Source: Azospirillum agricola
GTDB lineage: Bacteria; Pseudomonadota; Alphaproteobacteria; Azospirillales; Azospirillaceae
Length of the DNA: 64,000 nt
Direction of reading: 5' to 3'
Assembly: GCF_017876095.1 (NCBI RefSeq)
Contig: NZ_JAGINM010000004.1
Location: 186,001 to 250,000 of the forward strand
The notes under the pieces were generated by a model. That model had not been told where the DNA came from, ran no database searches, and worked only from the letters and a program-made list of their open reading frames with translations. A program made the translations under genes and the position numbers. Positions 39,627-48,864 of the stretch are shown piece by piece. The first letter of the stretch is position 1, and each line of letters starts with the position of its first letter.

Positions 39627-40264
39627 GCGTCTGGACCACCGGATCGTCCCATCCGCCGCGCCGGGACGCCGTCCGCCATGTTTGGATCGCCCCCTCCCGC
39701 ATCACTTCCCCCGACATCGCTTCATCGGCGGCACCGGCCAGGGGCGACGCCGACCAGGCCGCCCCTGCGTTCCATCGCTTCCGGCGCCCGATCCCAGCGG
39801 CAGGCAACAGCCCTGATTCGCCCGCTCCGGCCTTCGCGGCCGCCCGGCGGGCACCACGCAACCGGCGACCCGCCTCCATCGCGGCGGCTCCAGGCGGTTG
39901 TTTGAATTCATTTGTATGCGCTTATTGGTGATTCCAGCGGTCTCAATGAGACGAATTCATTATGACGAATTTACCGTTTGTCAACTTACTTGCGTATGAC
40001 CAAGCGAAGAGTTAAACTTCAAGATCGAAACAAAGCGCATATGGCGTTACGGGGGTTGTAGCAGGCATCCGCAAAACCGTGCATGGGTAACGCCGGCCTC
40101 CCTGTTTTCCCCGGATGGGGAGCGGCCGGTGGGCCGCGCCACGCGCTGCCCGGTCCATCCCCTTCGCGATGGCTCGGCGCCTTCCCGGCCAGGGCGCGCA
40201 CGGCGCACCGAGGCATGCCCCGCGAACCGTTACGACCCGCCACGACCGCAAAAGGATCACCCCG
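39627..40264. other. Gene-free region upstream of the carboxylate locus
   Basis: About 640 bases without a supportable gene. The first ~280 bases are GC-rich and featureless to me. From 39895 to 40010 the sequence turns AT-rich and looks regulatory: the direct repeat GAATTCATT at 39904 and 39953 flanks a perfect palindrome at 39940-39952. The last ~35 bases carry the AAAAGGA ribosome-binding site of the aldolase-like gene. Confidence 0.5.
39940..39952. promoter_or_regulatory. Perfect 13-bp palindrome, candidate operator
   Basis: GTCTCA-A-TGAGAC within an AT-rich stretch about 310 bases upstream of the aldolase-like gene. Size and symmetry suit a dimeric regulator; none is encoded in the locus. 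Confidence 0.4.
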
Positions 40265-40936
40265 ATGGCTATGCAACGTTACCCGGTCAATTTTCCCCGC
40301 CTGTCCCCCGAAACGCTCGCGCTGTGGGAAACCGTGCCCAGCAGCGTCGCGTCGGACACGCAGAACCGCTGCCAGAGCATGGACGCGCGGATCAAACCCT
40401 GCGCTCCCGGCATGCGGATCTGCGGGCAGGCGCGCACCGTGGCGGCGATGCCCGGCGACAACAGCATGCTGCTGACCGCGTGCAGCGTCGCCGATCCCGG
40501 CGAGGTGGTGGTGGTGGCCGGGGGCGGCCTGGACGACGTGGCCATGGCCGGCGAATGGGTGGCGCGCGGCTGCCGGTCGCGCGGCCTCGGCGGCCTCGTC
40601 ATCGACGGGTCGGTGCGCGACCTGCGCGAAATCCGCAGCATCGGCTTCCCGGTCTTCGCCCGCGGCGCGGTTCCCCGCGGCCCCCACAAGTCCTTCGGCG
40701 GCAAGATGGACATCACGGCGGCGGTCGGCGGCATCGCCGTCAACCCCGGCGACCTGATCATCGGCGACGACGACGGCATCACCGTGGTGCCGCTGGCGGC
40801 AATGGACGAGGTCCTGCGACGCTGCCTCGACCTGCTCGCCAGGGAGAAGATCTGGTCGGAGCAGCTCGACGCCGGCCGGAGCCTGGCGGAGGTGCTGGGC
40901 GTTCCGGAGCCCGAACTGATCGACGAGCCCCGCTGA
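40265..40936 (+). CDS. RraA-like / HMG-CHA aldolase family protein
   Basis: 223 aa. Family fold with LALWETVPSSVASDTQN, the motif GGLGGLVIDGSVRDLREI (catalytic Arg-Asp pair in VRD) and FPVFARGAVPRGP. The family includes 4-hydroxy-4-methyl-2-oxoglutarate and 4-carboxy-4-hydroxy-2-oxoadipate aldolases, which release pyruvate, and RNase E regulator RraA. The loop before the motif reads GGGLDDVAMAGEW, so the substrate may differ. The carboxylate-transport neighbours favour an aldolase or decarboxylase role. ATG at 40265 with AAAAGGATC upstream. Confidence 0.8.
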   Translation: MAMQRYPVNFPRLSPETLALWETVPSSVASDTQNRCQSMDARIKPCAPGMRICGQARTVAAMPGDNSMLLTACSVADPGEVVVVAGGGLDDVAMAGEWVARGCRSRGLGGLVIDGSVRDLREIRSIGFPVFARGAVPRGPHKSFGGKMDITAAVGGIAVNPGDLIIGDDDGITVVPLAAMDEVLRRCLDLLAREKIWSEQLDAGRSLAEVLGVPEPELIDEPR

Positions 40937-41067
40937 CCGTCCGCCAGGCGGTCCTCCGCCCGGGGCCCCGTCCGGCGGGCCCCGGCGGACCGCGCCCGTG
41001 AACCGCCTTCCCGCGCCGCGACTTCCCGCGCCGCGCCCCACCGCCATCGCCACCGGTACCGCTTTCC

Positions 41068-41997
41068 ATGACGGCCATCATCCAGATCGTGTTGCCCATG
41101 TTCATCCTGGTGCTCGTCGGCTTCTACGCCGGCAAGTCCGGGAATTTCAGCAACACGATGTCCCAGGGGATTTCCCGGTTCCTCGGCATCTACGCACTGC
41201 CGGGACTGCTGTTCGTCGCCATGGCGAAGGCGAAGATTCCCGATCCGATCGAATGGGGCTTCGTCGCCTCCTTCTTCATCGCGGCCTTCATCGTCTTCGC
41301 GATCGGGTCCGGCTGGATGTGGATGCGGCGGCGGCGCGAGGAGATCGCCATCGTCGGCTTCGCCACCTCCTTTTCCAGCATCGGCCTGCTGGGCGCGCCC
41401 ATCCTGATGGACGCCTACGGGTCGGGCGTCGCCCTGCCGGTGATGCTGCTGATCGTCTTCCAGTCGCCGCTGCTGTTCACCACCGCGACCATCATCGCCG
41501 AAGCCCTGCGCAGCAGCGGCGGCCGCCCCATCCCGACCGCCCTGGCCGCGGTCAAGGCGACGCTGCTCAGCCCGATGATCCTGTCCATCGTGCTCGGCCT
41601 CGCGGTCAACCTTCTTCACGTTCCCATGCCGGAGGTCGTGCTGAAGGCGGCCTCCCTGATCGCCTCGACGGTCCTGCCCTGCGCCTGCTTCACCCTGGGC
41701 ACCGCCCTCTCCTACAGCCCGCTGACCGGAAAACTGATCCCGGCCACCGTCATGGCGCTGATGAAGGTCGCGCTGCACCCGGCCCTGACCTGGGTCCTGG
41801 CGGCGAAGGTCTTCCATCTGCCGCCCGACTGGATGGCGCCGGCGGTCACCGCCGCCGCCCTGCCCATCGGCATCAACGTCTACGCCGTGGCCGAGCGCTA
41901 CCAGGCCGGGCGGGAGCTGGTGTCGATGTCGCTGCTGATTTCCAGCATGCTGTCGCCGCTGTCGATCTCCATCGCGTTCATCGTCGCGACCGGATGA
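41068..41997 (+). CDS. AEC (auxin efflux carrier) family transporter
   Basis: 309 aa, about ten hydrophobic segments. Typical PIN-like layout: N-terminal IVLPMFILVLVGFYAGKSG, ISRFLGIYALPGLLFVAMAK, the central hydrophilic loop, and C-terminal PALTWVLAAKVFHLP and LPIGINVYAVAERYQ. Bacterial members move malonate, malate or similar anions. It lies 131 bases after the aldolase-like gene in the same direction, so co-transcription is likely. Confidence 0.88.
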   Translation: MTAIIQIVLPMFILVLVGFYAGKSGNFSNTMSQGISRFLGIYALPGLLFVAMAKAKIPDPIEWGFVASFFIAAFIVFAIGSGWMWMRRRREEIAIVGFATSFSSIGLLGAPILMDAYGSGVALPVMLLIVFQSPLLFTTATIIAEALRSSGGRPIPTALAAVKATLLSPMILSIVLGLAVNLLHVPMPEVVLKAASLIASTVLPCACFTLGTALSYSPLTGKLIPATVMALMKVALHPALTWVLAAKVFHLPPDWMAPAVTAAALPIGINVYAVAERYQAGRELVSMSLLISSMLSPLSISIAFIVATG

Positions 41998-42533
41998 TCC
42001 GGAGCGACTTCCCTCATTCACCGTCTGTACTTGGATACATCTGTAATTTGACAGAACAGATGTCAATTCGGTGACGGCGCCGCGGGGCGTCGGCAATCGC
42101 CGCCCCGCGCCCGTGACATCACTTATGTCGCGGGATTGCGACAGGCTGTACACTTGTATGGCGATATTTATCCTGATAGCCTCTCGTTTCTTGAGAGAAA
42201 ATCGGATGGATCAATCCCCGTGGCCGCAGAACCAGTCTCATGGCCGACTCCGCCCCGATCATCCATCCGGACGGAAACAGATAGACTCCTAAGCTTTCAT
42301 CAAATCAGCGCAAAGACATACTGTAGTATGCCTACCTTTGAAATCCGGAATTTTCATAAAAATGCCGGACTGTGAAAAATCGATAGAACGGTGACATCAA
42401 TAAATTTGTTAACGAATGGCCAACAATTTGCGCCCTAACGTGCATCGCACAAGAAATGATGCGGGAGCGCTGCGCTTCGCGCGCCGATCTTCCGCTTGAA
42501 AAGCCTGATCATGGCATAAAAAGGGGAATCCAG
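41998..42533. other. AT-rich regulatory region upstream of tctC
   Basis: 536 bases without a supportable gene and clearly lower in GC than its surroundings. It holds the interlocking inverted repeats at 42037-42066, a near-palindrome AAATTTGTT ... AACAATTTG around 42402-42427, and the ribosome-binding site AAAAGGGGAA before tctC. Probably the promoter region for tctC and the MCP. Confidence 0.5.
42037..42066. promoter_or_regulatory. Interlocking inverted repeats, candidate operator
   Basis: ACATCTGT (42037-42044) pairs with ACAGATGT (42056-42063), and TTGACA (42048-42053) pairs with TGTCAA (42061-42066). Both pairs are perfect and overlap, lying 40 bases after the AEC transporter stop. The RNA could fold in either of two ways, or the DNA could bind a dimer. 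Confidence 0.45.
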
Positions 42534-43514
42534 ATGAACACTCGCAGCAGATTTCTGGCGGTCGCCACCGGCGCGGCGGCCCTGATGGCCGTGGCGGCCC
42601 CGCTGTCCGTCCAGGCCGCCTACCCGGAGAAGCCGATCACCATGGTCGTCGCCTACGATGCGGGCGGGTCGACCGACGTGACCGCGCGCATGCTGGCGCC
42701 CTTCATCGAGAAGCATCTGGGCGGCGCCCGGATCGAGGTGGTCAACCGGCCCGGCGCCGGCGGCGAGATCGGCTTCGCGGCGCTCGCCGACTCGCCGGCC
42801 GACGGCTACACCATCGGCTTCATCAACACGCCCAACCTGGTGTCGATCCCGATCGAGCGGCAGGCCCGCTTCTCGCTCGACCGGCTGGATCCGCTGATCA
42901 ACGTCGTCGACGACCCCGGCATCTGGACCGTTCCCGCCGACAGCCCGTTCAAGACGCTGGGCGAGGCCGTGGCCCACGCCAAGGCCAACCCCAACGCGGT
43001 GACGGTCGGCACGACCGGCGTCGGCTCCGACGACCAGCTCGCCATGCTGCTGGTCCAGCGTCAGGCCGGCGTCCAGTTCACCCACGTTCCCTTCTCCGGC
43101 TCGGCCGCCAACCAGAAGGCGATGCTGGCGAAGAAGATCCAGGTCTGCGCCCAGAATCTCGGCGAGGGGCTGCGGGCGACCGCCACCGAACAGGTGCGCA
43201 TCCTCGGCGTGATGAGCAGCGAGCGCTGGAAGGTCGCCCCCGACCTGCCGACCTTCAAGGAGCAGGGCTACGCCGTCAACATGGCCTCGCTGCGCGGCAT
43301 CGGCGCGCCCAAGGGACTGCCGGCCGACATCCGCGCCAAGCTGGTCGACGCCCTGACCAAGGCGGCCGCCGATCCCGACTTCGTCGCCAAGGCGGAGGCC
43401 AAGGAAACCTTCCAGCCCCTGCGCGTCCTGGCGTCGGATGCCTTCGCCGGCGAACTCGCCCAGCTCGACAAGGAACTGCGGGCGCTGTGGCAGTCCTCCC
43501 CGTGGCTGAAGTGA
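42534..43514 (+). CDS. tctC: TctC/Bug-type tripartite tricarboxylate-binding protein (copy 1)
   Basis: 326 aa, periplasmic binding protein. Signal peptide LAVATGAAALMAVAAPLSVQA followed by the mature start AYPEKPITMVVAYDAGGSTD. Conserved loops: RPGAGGEIGFAALADSPADGYT, VGTTGVGSDDQ, HVPFSGSAANQKAML, LRGIGAPKGLP. The first binding loop reads AYDAGGSTD where copy 2 has AYGAGGSTD. Start by the AAAAGGGG site. Copy 2 lies at 45479-46459; the two are roughly 70 % identical by eye. Confidence 0.93.
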   Translation: MNTRSRFLAVATGAAALMAVAAPLSVQAAYPEKPITMVVAYDAGGSTDVTARMLAPFIEKHLGGARIEVVNRPGAGGEIGFAALADSPADGYTIGFINTPNLVSIPIERQARFSLDRLDPLINVVDDPGIWTVPADSPFKTLGEAVAHAKANPNAVTVGTTGVGSDDQLAMLLVQRQAGVQFTHVPFSGSAANQKAMLAKKIQVCAQNLGEGLRATATEQVRILGVMSSERWKVAPDLPTFKEQGYAVNMASLRGIGAPKGLPADIRAKLVDALTKAAADPDFVAKAEAKETFQPLRVLASDAFAGELAQLDKELRALWQSSPWLK

Positions 43515-43643
43515 GCCGGCCGGCTTGACTCGGCCGGGCTCCAGTTCCAGGGGCCGATGAAGCGGATGCCGTCCGGGTCCCTCCGGCGGCATCCCCTCCC
43601 GCCGGCTCCGATCCTGTCTCCCGATGGTTGATGCAGGTGTCCC

Positions 43644-45341
43644 ATGACCTTTCTGAACCACCTTCACATTCCCACCAAAATGGGAATACCGGCCACCACC
43701 GCGATCATCGGAATGGTGGTGATCGCCTTCCTTGGCTGGTCCGCCATCACGGAGCAGTCACGGCTGCTGGACACGCTGTTCAACCGGTCCTTCACCCGTG
43801 AGGCCGAGGTCCAGTCGCTGACCGACACCCTGACGGTCGCCCACGCCGGCATGTACCGCACGGTGATCCTGAGCAACGCCAACGCCTCGCCCAAGGCGAT
43901 CGAGGGAGAGACCAAGACGCTGGGCGACTATCTGAACCGGCTGAAGGGCGAAGCCGACACGCTGAAGAACGCGACGGCGGCGGACGAGAGCGAGGCCAAG
44001 TTCCTCGAACGGTTCGGCAGCGACACCGCCACCTATCTGGCGAAGGTCACCAGCTTTCTCGACCTGCTGAAGATGGGCGTCGATCCGCTCGACTTCCTAC
44101 AGGAGGTGCAGGCCGCCTACACCCGGCTGCACACCACCAGCCGCGAATACCTGACCTTCCAGCGCCAGCGCTCCACCGACGCCTACACGCTGGTGAACAG
44201 CTCGGTCGACGTCACCACCCGCGCCTTCGCCATCGTCGCCGGCCTGGCGCTGGCGATCACGGTCGGCGTCGCCCTGTTCATCGGCATGAACGTCGCCCGC
44301 CCCATCGTGCGGCTGACCGACGCGATGGAGAAGCTGGCCAACGGCAAGCTCGATTCGGAGATCCCGGCCGCCGAGCGCGGCGACGAGATCGGCCAGATGG
44401 CCCGCACGGTGCAGGTGTTCAAGGAGAACGCCATGCGCGTGCAGGAACTGTCGCACGAGCAGGAGGCGATGCGGGTCCGCAACGAGGAGGAACGGCGCAC
44501 CGCCATGACCTCGCTCGCCAACGACCTGGAGGCGTCGGTCAAGGCGATGATGGGCGAGGTCGTGCGCTCCGCCGGCTCGGTGCGCAACGAGGCCAGCTCG
44601 ATGCTGGAGAACGCCAAGCAGACCAGCCACCACAGCGACAGCGTCGCCCATTCGGTGCAGGAGGCGACCAGCGAGGTCGAGAGCGTCGCCGCCGGCGCCG
44701 AGCAGCTCCGCGCCTCCATCGACGAGATCACCCGCTCGATCACCCAGTCGGCGCAGTTGGCGCGCGGCGCCGTGGACGAGGCCGGGCGGACCGACAGCAT
44801 CGTCCAGGGCCTCAGCGAGGCCAGCCGCAAGATCGAGGAGGTCGTCGGCCTCATCCAGTCGATCGCCGGCCAGACCAACCTGCTGGCGCTGAACGCCACC
44901 ATCGAGGCGGCCCGCGCCGGCGAGGCCGGCAAGGGCTTCGCCGTGGTGGCGCAGGAGGTCAAGAGCCTCGCCAACCAGACGGCCAAGGCGACCGAGGAGA
45001 TCGGCGCCGAGATCGCCGCGGTCCAGGGCGCCACCCACGCGGCGGTCAGCGCCATCCGCGCCATCGTCGGCACCATCCGTCAGGTCGACGAGTCGCTGGG
45101 CACCGTCGCCGCCGCGGTGGAGGAGCAGGATGCCGCGACCCGCGACATCAGCGCCCGCTCGCAGCGCGCCGCCGTCGACACCATGGCGGTGATGCAGGAG
45201 ATGCGGCTGGTGCAGCAGGCGGCCGAGACGACCGGCAAGTCCGCCGGACTCGTCCAGAACACCACGGAGGAGCTGTCGCGCAGCTTCAACCGGCTCGACC
45301 ACGAGATCGAGGCCTTCATCACCCGCATCACCGCGGCCTGA
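43644..45341 (+). CDS. Methyl-accepting chemotaxis protein, 4-helix-bundle sensor
   Basis: 565 aa. TM1 (about 13-35), a ~160-residue periplasmic helical domain of 4HB type, TM2 ([22 protein letters not shown], about 196-217), HAMP ([18 protein letters not shown]), and the MA domain with tip [22 protein letters not shown] and [13 protein letters not shown]. It sits between two TctC genes, which suggests it senses the transported carboxylate directly or through loaded TctC; this is inference. No che genes adjoin it. Confidence 0.93.
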   Translation: MTFLNHLHIPTKMGIPATTAIIGMVVIAFLGWSAITEQSRLLDTLFNRSFTREAEVQSLTDTLTVAHAGMYRTVILSNANASPKAIEGETKTLGDYLNRLKGEADTLKNATAADESEAKFLERFGSDTATYLAKVTSFLDLLKMGVDPLDFLQEVQAAYTRLHTTSREYLTFQRQRSTDAYTLVNSSVDVTTRAFAIVAGLALAITVGVALFIGMNVARPIVRLTDAMEKLANGKLDSEIPAAERGDEIGQMARTVQVFKENAMRVQELSHEQEAMRVRNEEERRTAMTSLANDLEASVKAMMGEVVRSAGSVRNEASSMLENAKQTSHHSDSVAHSVQEATSEVESVAAGAEQLRASIDEITRSITQSAQLARGAVDEAGRTDSIVQGLSEASRKIEEVVGLIQSIAGQTNLLALNATIEAARAGEAGKGFAVVAQEVKSLANQTAKATEEIGAEIAAVQGATHAAVSAIRAIVGTIRQVDESLGTVAAAVEEQDAATRDISARSQRAAVDTMAVMQEMRLVQQAAETTGKSAGLVQNTTEELSRSFNRLDHEIEAFITRITAA

Positions 45342-45400
45342 GGGGAGCCTGAACGGGACGGCGTGGACAGGGCGGCATGACCGGCCTCGGCGTCTTCAGC

Positions 45401-45433
45401 GAAAAGGCCCCGCCGTCGCCGGCGGGGCCTTGC
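45401..45433. terminator. Bidirectional terminator between MCP and tctC copy 2
   Basis: AAGGCCCCGCC (45404-45414) and GGCGGGGCCTT (45421-45431) form a perfect 11-bp stem; GAAAA on the left gives a T tract for the minus-strand tctC transcript. Position between convergent genes fits. Confidence 0.8.
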
Positions 45434-45435
45434 GC

Positions 45436-45465
45436 GTTCCGGCCCCTGTCGTTCCGGCCCCTGTC
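45436..45465. repeat. 15-bp perfect tandem repeat
   Basis: GTTCCGGCCCCTGTC occurs twice without a gap in the short space between the terminator and the tctC copy 2 stop. Noncoding; too few copies for a functional claim. Confidence 0.8.
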
Positions 45466-45478
45466 CGGGCCGGCCGCC

Positions 45479-46459
45479 TCACTTCAGCCAGGGCATCTCG
45501 GCCCACAGGGCGCGGAAGTCCTTGTCGAGTTGCGTCAACTCGGCGGTGAAGGCCGCCGAATCCAGGATGCGCAGGGGCTGGAAGGTTTCCCGTGCCTTGG
45601 CCTGGAACTCCGGATCCTGGGCGGCCTTGGTCAGGGCGTCGACCAGCTTGGCACGGATGTCGGGGGGAAGGCCCTTGGGCGCGCCGATGCCGCGCATCGA
45701 CACCATCTCGATCTTGTAGCCCAGCTCGGCGAAGGTCGGAATGTCGGGAGCCACGTCCCAGCGCTTGGCGCTCATCACGCCGAGGATGCGCACCGGATCG
45801 CCGGCGGCGACCCCGCGCAGCCCCTCGCCGAGATTCTGGTTGCAGACCTGGGTGTGGCGGCCGAGCATCGCCCGGTAGTTCTCGGCGCTGCCGGGGAAGG
45901 GCACATGGATCATCCGGGCGCCCGACTGACGCTCCAGCAGCAGCATGGCGAGATGGTCGTCGGAGCCGACGCCGGTGGAGCCGACCGTGGCCGTCCGCGG
46001 GTTGGCCTTGGCGTGGCGGACCAGATCCTCAAGCGTCTTGTAGGGGCTGTCGGCGTGGACGGTCATGACGCCGGGATCGTCGATCACGTTGACCAGGGGA
46101 TCCAGCCGGTCGAGGCTGTAGCGGGCCTGCCGCTCGATCGGAATCGTGATCAGGTTGGGCGTGTTGATGAAGCCGATGGTGTAGCCGTCGGGAGCCGCGT
46201 CGGCGATGGCGGCGAAGCCGATCTCGCCGCCGGCGCCGCCCCGGTTCAGCACCACGATGCGGGCCCCGCCGCCCAGTTGCCTCTCGATGAAGGGCGCCAG
46301 CATGCGCGCCGTCACGTCGGTCGATCCGCCCGCCCCGTAGGCGACGATCATGGTGATGGGCTTTTCCGGGTAGGCGGCCTTCGCACCGCTCGGCGCCAGC
46401 GCGGACGCGGTCAGGACGCCGGCCACGGTCAGGAAGGGCAGAAGCTTGGTTGCGATCAT
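45479..46459 (-). CDS. tctC: TctC/Bug-type tripartite tricarboxylate-binding protein (copy 2)
   Basis: 326 aa, same length as copy 1 and similar along the whole chain (AAYPEKPITM, TPNL-IPIERQAR, SLDRLDPL, RGIGAPKGLP). Signal peptide LTVAGVLTASALAPSGAKA. Start at 46459 with AAAGGACG upstream. Divergent from tctBA and therefore probably the main partner of that transporter; copy 1 may supply another specificity. The binding loop has Gly in AYGAGGSTD. Confidence 0.93.
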   Translation of the reverse strand: MIATKLLPFLTVAGVLTASALAPSGAKAAYPEKPITMIVAYGAGGSTDVTARMLAPFIERQLGGGARIVVLNRGGAGGEIGFAAIADAAPDGYTIGFINTPNLITIPIERQARYSLDRLDPLVNVIDDPGVMTVHADSPYKTLEDLVRHAKANPRTATVGSTGVGSDDHLAMLLLERQSGARMIHVPFPGSAENYRAMLGRHTQVCNQNLGEGLRGVAAGDPVRILGVMSAKRWDVAPDIPTFAELGYKIEMVSMRGIGAPKGLPPDIRAKLVDALTKAAQDPEFQAKARETFQPLRILDSAAFTAELTQLDKDFRALWAEMPWLK

Positions 46460-46818
46460 GTTTGCGTCCTTTTGTTCTTTTCCCGGAGTCATTCGTCCCG
46501 CTTTGGTTGAGCAAAGCGGTAAAACGATGCCCATTGAGATTAGGCAAGGCCGCCCATCAAGTCACGCGCATAAGATTGACTGCGACGTCTTGGAAGGAGG
46601 TTGAGACCATCAACAACAAATTATTTTTCAATATTTTTATCTAATGAACTCGCCGGCGGCATGATGAATCATCAAAAACACACTCGACTGAATCTCATAG
46701 ACCGCAGATAATACAACCGAGAGAACGGGGCGCCGGCACTGCGGCCACCGACACGGCATTCGTCGCACCGTTTCGCCCCTGCCTTCGCGTGCGAGAGAAA
46801 GCGGGACACACCCTTCCA
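46460..46818. other. Divergent promoter region tctC copy 2 / tctBA
   Basis: 359 bases, AT-rich in the middle (46610-46700), without a supportable gene. It holds the palindrome at 46662-46674 (TGATG-AAT-CATCA), and GGAAGGAGG at 46591-46599 with no open frame after it. The divergent arrangement implies shared control of tctC copy 2 and tctBA. Confidence 0.5.
46662..46674. promoter_or_regulatory. Palindrome TGATG-AAT-CATCA, candidate operator
   Basis: Perfect 5-bp arms with a 3-base centre in the AT-rich part of the tctC/tctB divergent region. Could bind a dimeric regulator; weak evidence on its own. Confidence 0.3.
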
Positions 46819-47265
46819 ATGACACACTCCTTGAGATCGCCACAGGATCTCGCGGCCGGACTTCTGCTGAGCGTGATCGCGCTCGGCGGCTTCTGGCTGG
46901 CGCGGGATTGGGACGTCGGCACCCTGGCGATGATGCAGGCCGGCTTCTTTCCACGCCTCGTCTGCTTCCTGCTTCTGATGATGGGGCTGGCGACCATGCT
47001 GCGCGCCGTGACCGCCGACGGACCGTCGGTGCTCGGCTGGGCGTGGCGCCCCTCGCTCGCCATCACCGCGGCGGTGCTGGCCTTCGCGGCGCTGCTCGAC
47101 CGGCTGGGGCTGGTGCTGGCCATCCTGGCGCTGATCGGCATCGGCGGTTTCGCCGGGCGCCCGCTGCGCCCCGGCCCCTTCACCGCGCTGTGGGCCGGTC
47201 TCGCCACCGGCTGCGTCGCCATCTTCTCCTGGGGGCTGGGCTTGCCGCTCCAGATCTGGCCATGA
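46819..47265 (+). CDS. tctB: Tripartite tricarboxylate transporter small membrane subunit TctB
   Basis: 148 aa, four hydrophobic segments (LAAGLLLSVIALGGFWLA; FFPRLVCFLLLMMGLATML; LAITAAVLAFAALLD; LVLAILALIGIGGF). The second motif, GFFPRL, is typical of the family. The start is uncertain: ATG at 46819 fits the first helix but has a poor ribosome-binding site; a GTG at 46789 is in frame. The stop overlaps tctA (ATGA). Confidence 0.88.
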   Translation: MTHSLRSPQDLAAGLLLSVIALGGFWLARDWDVGTLAMMQAGFFPRLVCFLLLMMGLATMLRAVTADGPSVLGWAWRPSLAITAAVLAFAALLDRLGLVLAILALIGIGGFAGRPLRPGPFTALWAGLATGCVAIFSWGLGLPLQIWP

Positions 47266-48764
47266 CGGACGTCTTCGCGAATCTGTGGCTCGGCCTCGGC
47301 GTGTCGCTGATGCCGATGAACCTGCTCTACTGCTTCCTCGGCACGCTGATCGGCACGCTGATCGGGGTCCTGCCCGGCATCGGGCCGGTGGCGACGGTGG
47401 CGCTGCTGCTGCCCATCACCTTCTACCTGCCGCCGGTCGGCGCCCTGATCATGCTGGCCGGCATCTTCTACGGCGCCCAGTATGGCGGCTCGACCACGGC
47501 GATCCTGGTGAAGCTGCCGGGCGAATCCTCCTCGGTCATGACCTGCCTGGACGGCAACGCCATGGCGCGGCAGGGCCGCGCCGGGGTGGCGCTGGCCACG
47601 GCGGCGCTCGCCTCGCTGTTCGCCGGGGTGGTCGCCACGCTGGCCATCGCGGTGGCCGGGCCGCCGCTGGCCGGCGTCGCGCTGGCCTTCGGCCCGTCGG
47701 AGTATGTCGCGCTGATGATCGTCGGCCTGATCGGCGCGGTGATCCTGGCGCACGGCTCGGTGGTCAAGGCCATCGCCATGATCCTGATCGGGCTGCTGCT
47801 GTCGATGGTCGGCACCGACGTCAATTCCGGCCAGATGCGCTTCACCTTCGACATCCCGCAGCTCTATGACGGGATCGATTTCGTGCCGCTGGCGATGGGC
47901 CTGTTCGGGCTGGCCGAGATCATCCTCAACCTGGAGGAGACCGAGGGGCGCGGCGTGTCCCCGGCGCCGATCTCCCGCCTGTGGCCGAGCCTGAAGGACT
48001 TCCGCGAGGCATGGCCGGCCGCCGTGCGCGGCACGGCGCTCGGCACCGTGCTCGGCATCCTGCCGGGCGGCGGCGCCACGCTGAGCGCCTTCGCCGCCTA
48101 CGCGTTGGAGAAGAAGGTCGCCCGCGATCCCGGCCGCTTCGGCGGCGGCGCCATCCAGGGCGTCGCCGGGCCGGAGGCGGCGAACAACGCCGGCGCGCAG
48201 GCCAGCTTCATCCCGATGCTCAGCCTCGGCATCCCGTCCAACGCGGTGATGGCGCTGATGATCGGGGCGATGATGATCCACGGCATCACCCCCGGCCCGC
48301 AGATCATGACCAAGCAGCCCGACCTGTTCTGGGGCATGGTCGCCAGCATGTTCGTCGGCAACGTCATGCTGGTCGTCCTCAACCTGCCGCTGATCGGGCT
48401 GTGGGTGCGGCTGCTGCGGGTGCCCTACGCCTACCTGTTCCCGGCGATCCTGGTCTTCTGCTGCATCGGCACCTACAGCCTGAAGAACGACGTCTTCGAC
48501 GTGATGATGATGGCCGGCTTCGGGGTGTTCGGCTATGTCCTGCGCAAGCTGGACTGCGAGCCGGCGCCGTTGCTGCTGGGCTTCGTTCTCGGCCCGCTGC
48601 TGGAGGAGAATCTCGGCCGCGCCATGCTGCTGTCGCAGGGCGACCTGACCGTCTTCGCGACGCGGCCGATCAGCGCCGGGCTGCTGGCGGTGGCCGCCAT
48701 CCTGCTGGCGCTGATCCTGCTGCCGGCCTTCCGCCGCCAGCGCGAAGTCGCCTTCAAGGAGTAG
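47262..48764 (+). CDS. tctA: Tripartite tricarboxylate transporter large membrane subunit TctA
   Basis: 500 aa, about twelve membrane segments. Family signatures LIGVLPGIGPVATVALLLPITF, YGAQYGGSTTAILVKLPGESSSV, and the second repeat VLGILPGGGATLSAFAAYALEKK with GVAGPEAANNA and PMLSLGIPSNAVMALMIGAM. Forms the permease with TctB; TctC delivers the substrate. Substrates range from citrate to other carboxylates and aromatic acids, so the ligand remains open. Confidence 0.96.
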   Translation: MTDVFANLWLGLGVSLMPMNLLYCFLGTLIGTLIGVLPGIGPVATVALLLPITFYLPPVGALIMLAGIFYGAQYGGSTTAILVKLPGESSSVMTCLDGNAMARQGRAGVALATAALASLFAGVVATLAIAVAGPPLAGVALAFGPSEYVALMIVGLIGAVILAHGSVVKAIAMILIGLLLSMVGTDVNSGQMRFTFDIPQLYDGIDFVPLAMGLFGLAEIILNLEETEGRGVSPAPISRLWPSLKDFREAWPAAVRGTALGTVLGILPGGGATLSAFAAYALEKKVARDPGRFGGGAIQGVAGPEAANNAGAQASFIPMLSLGIPSNAVMALMIGAMMIHGITPGPQIMTKQPDLFWGMVASMFVGNVMLVVLNLPLIGLWVRLLRVPYAYLFPAILVFCCIGTYSLKNDVFDVMMMAGFGVFGYVLRKLDCEPAPLLLGFVLGPLLEENLGRAMLLSQGDLTVFATRPISAGLLAVAAILLALILLPAFRRQREVAFKE

Positions 48765-48864
48765 CGCGCCGAAAAGCGTGCAGGCGGCGTTGACGCAACC
48801 AACCGACGCGTCAGCGCCAGCCCTTGCACACAACCGTGGGATCTGGTGGATTGGCGGCGCGGAC

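Noticed and set aside
39627..39890. Open frames downstream of tRNA-Gly
   Set aside because: Short, Pro/Arg-rich, no ribosome-binding site and no family resemblance; also searched for an integrase or att-like repeat of the tRNA 3' end and saw none.
45436..45465. 15-bp tandem repeat as a CRISPR or regulatory array
   Set aside because: Only two units without spacers, in a 45-base gap; reported only as a repeat.
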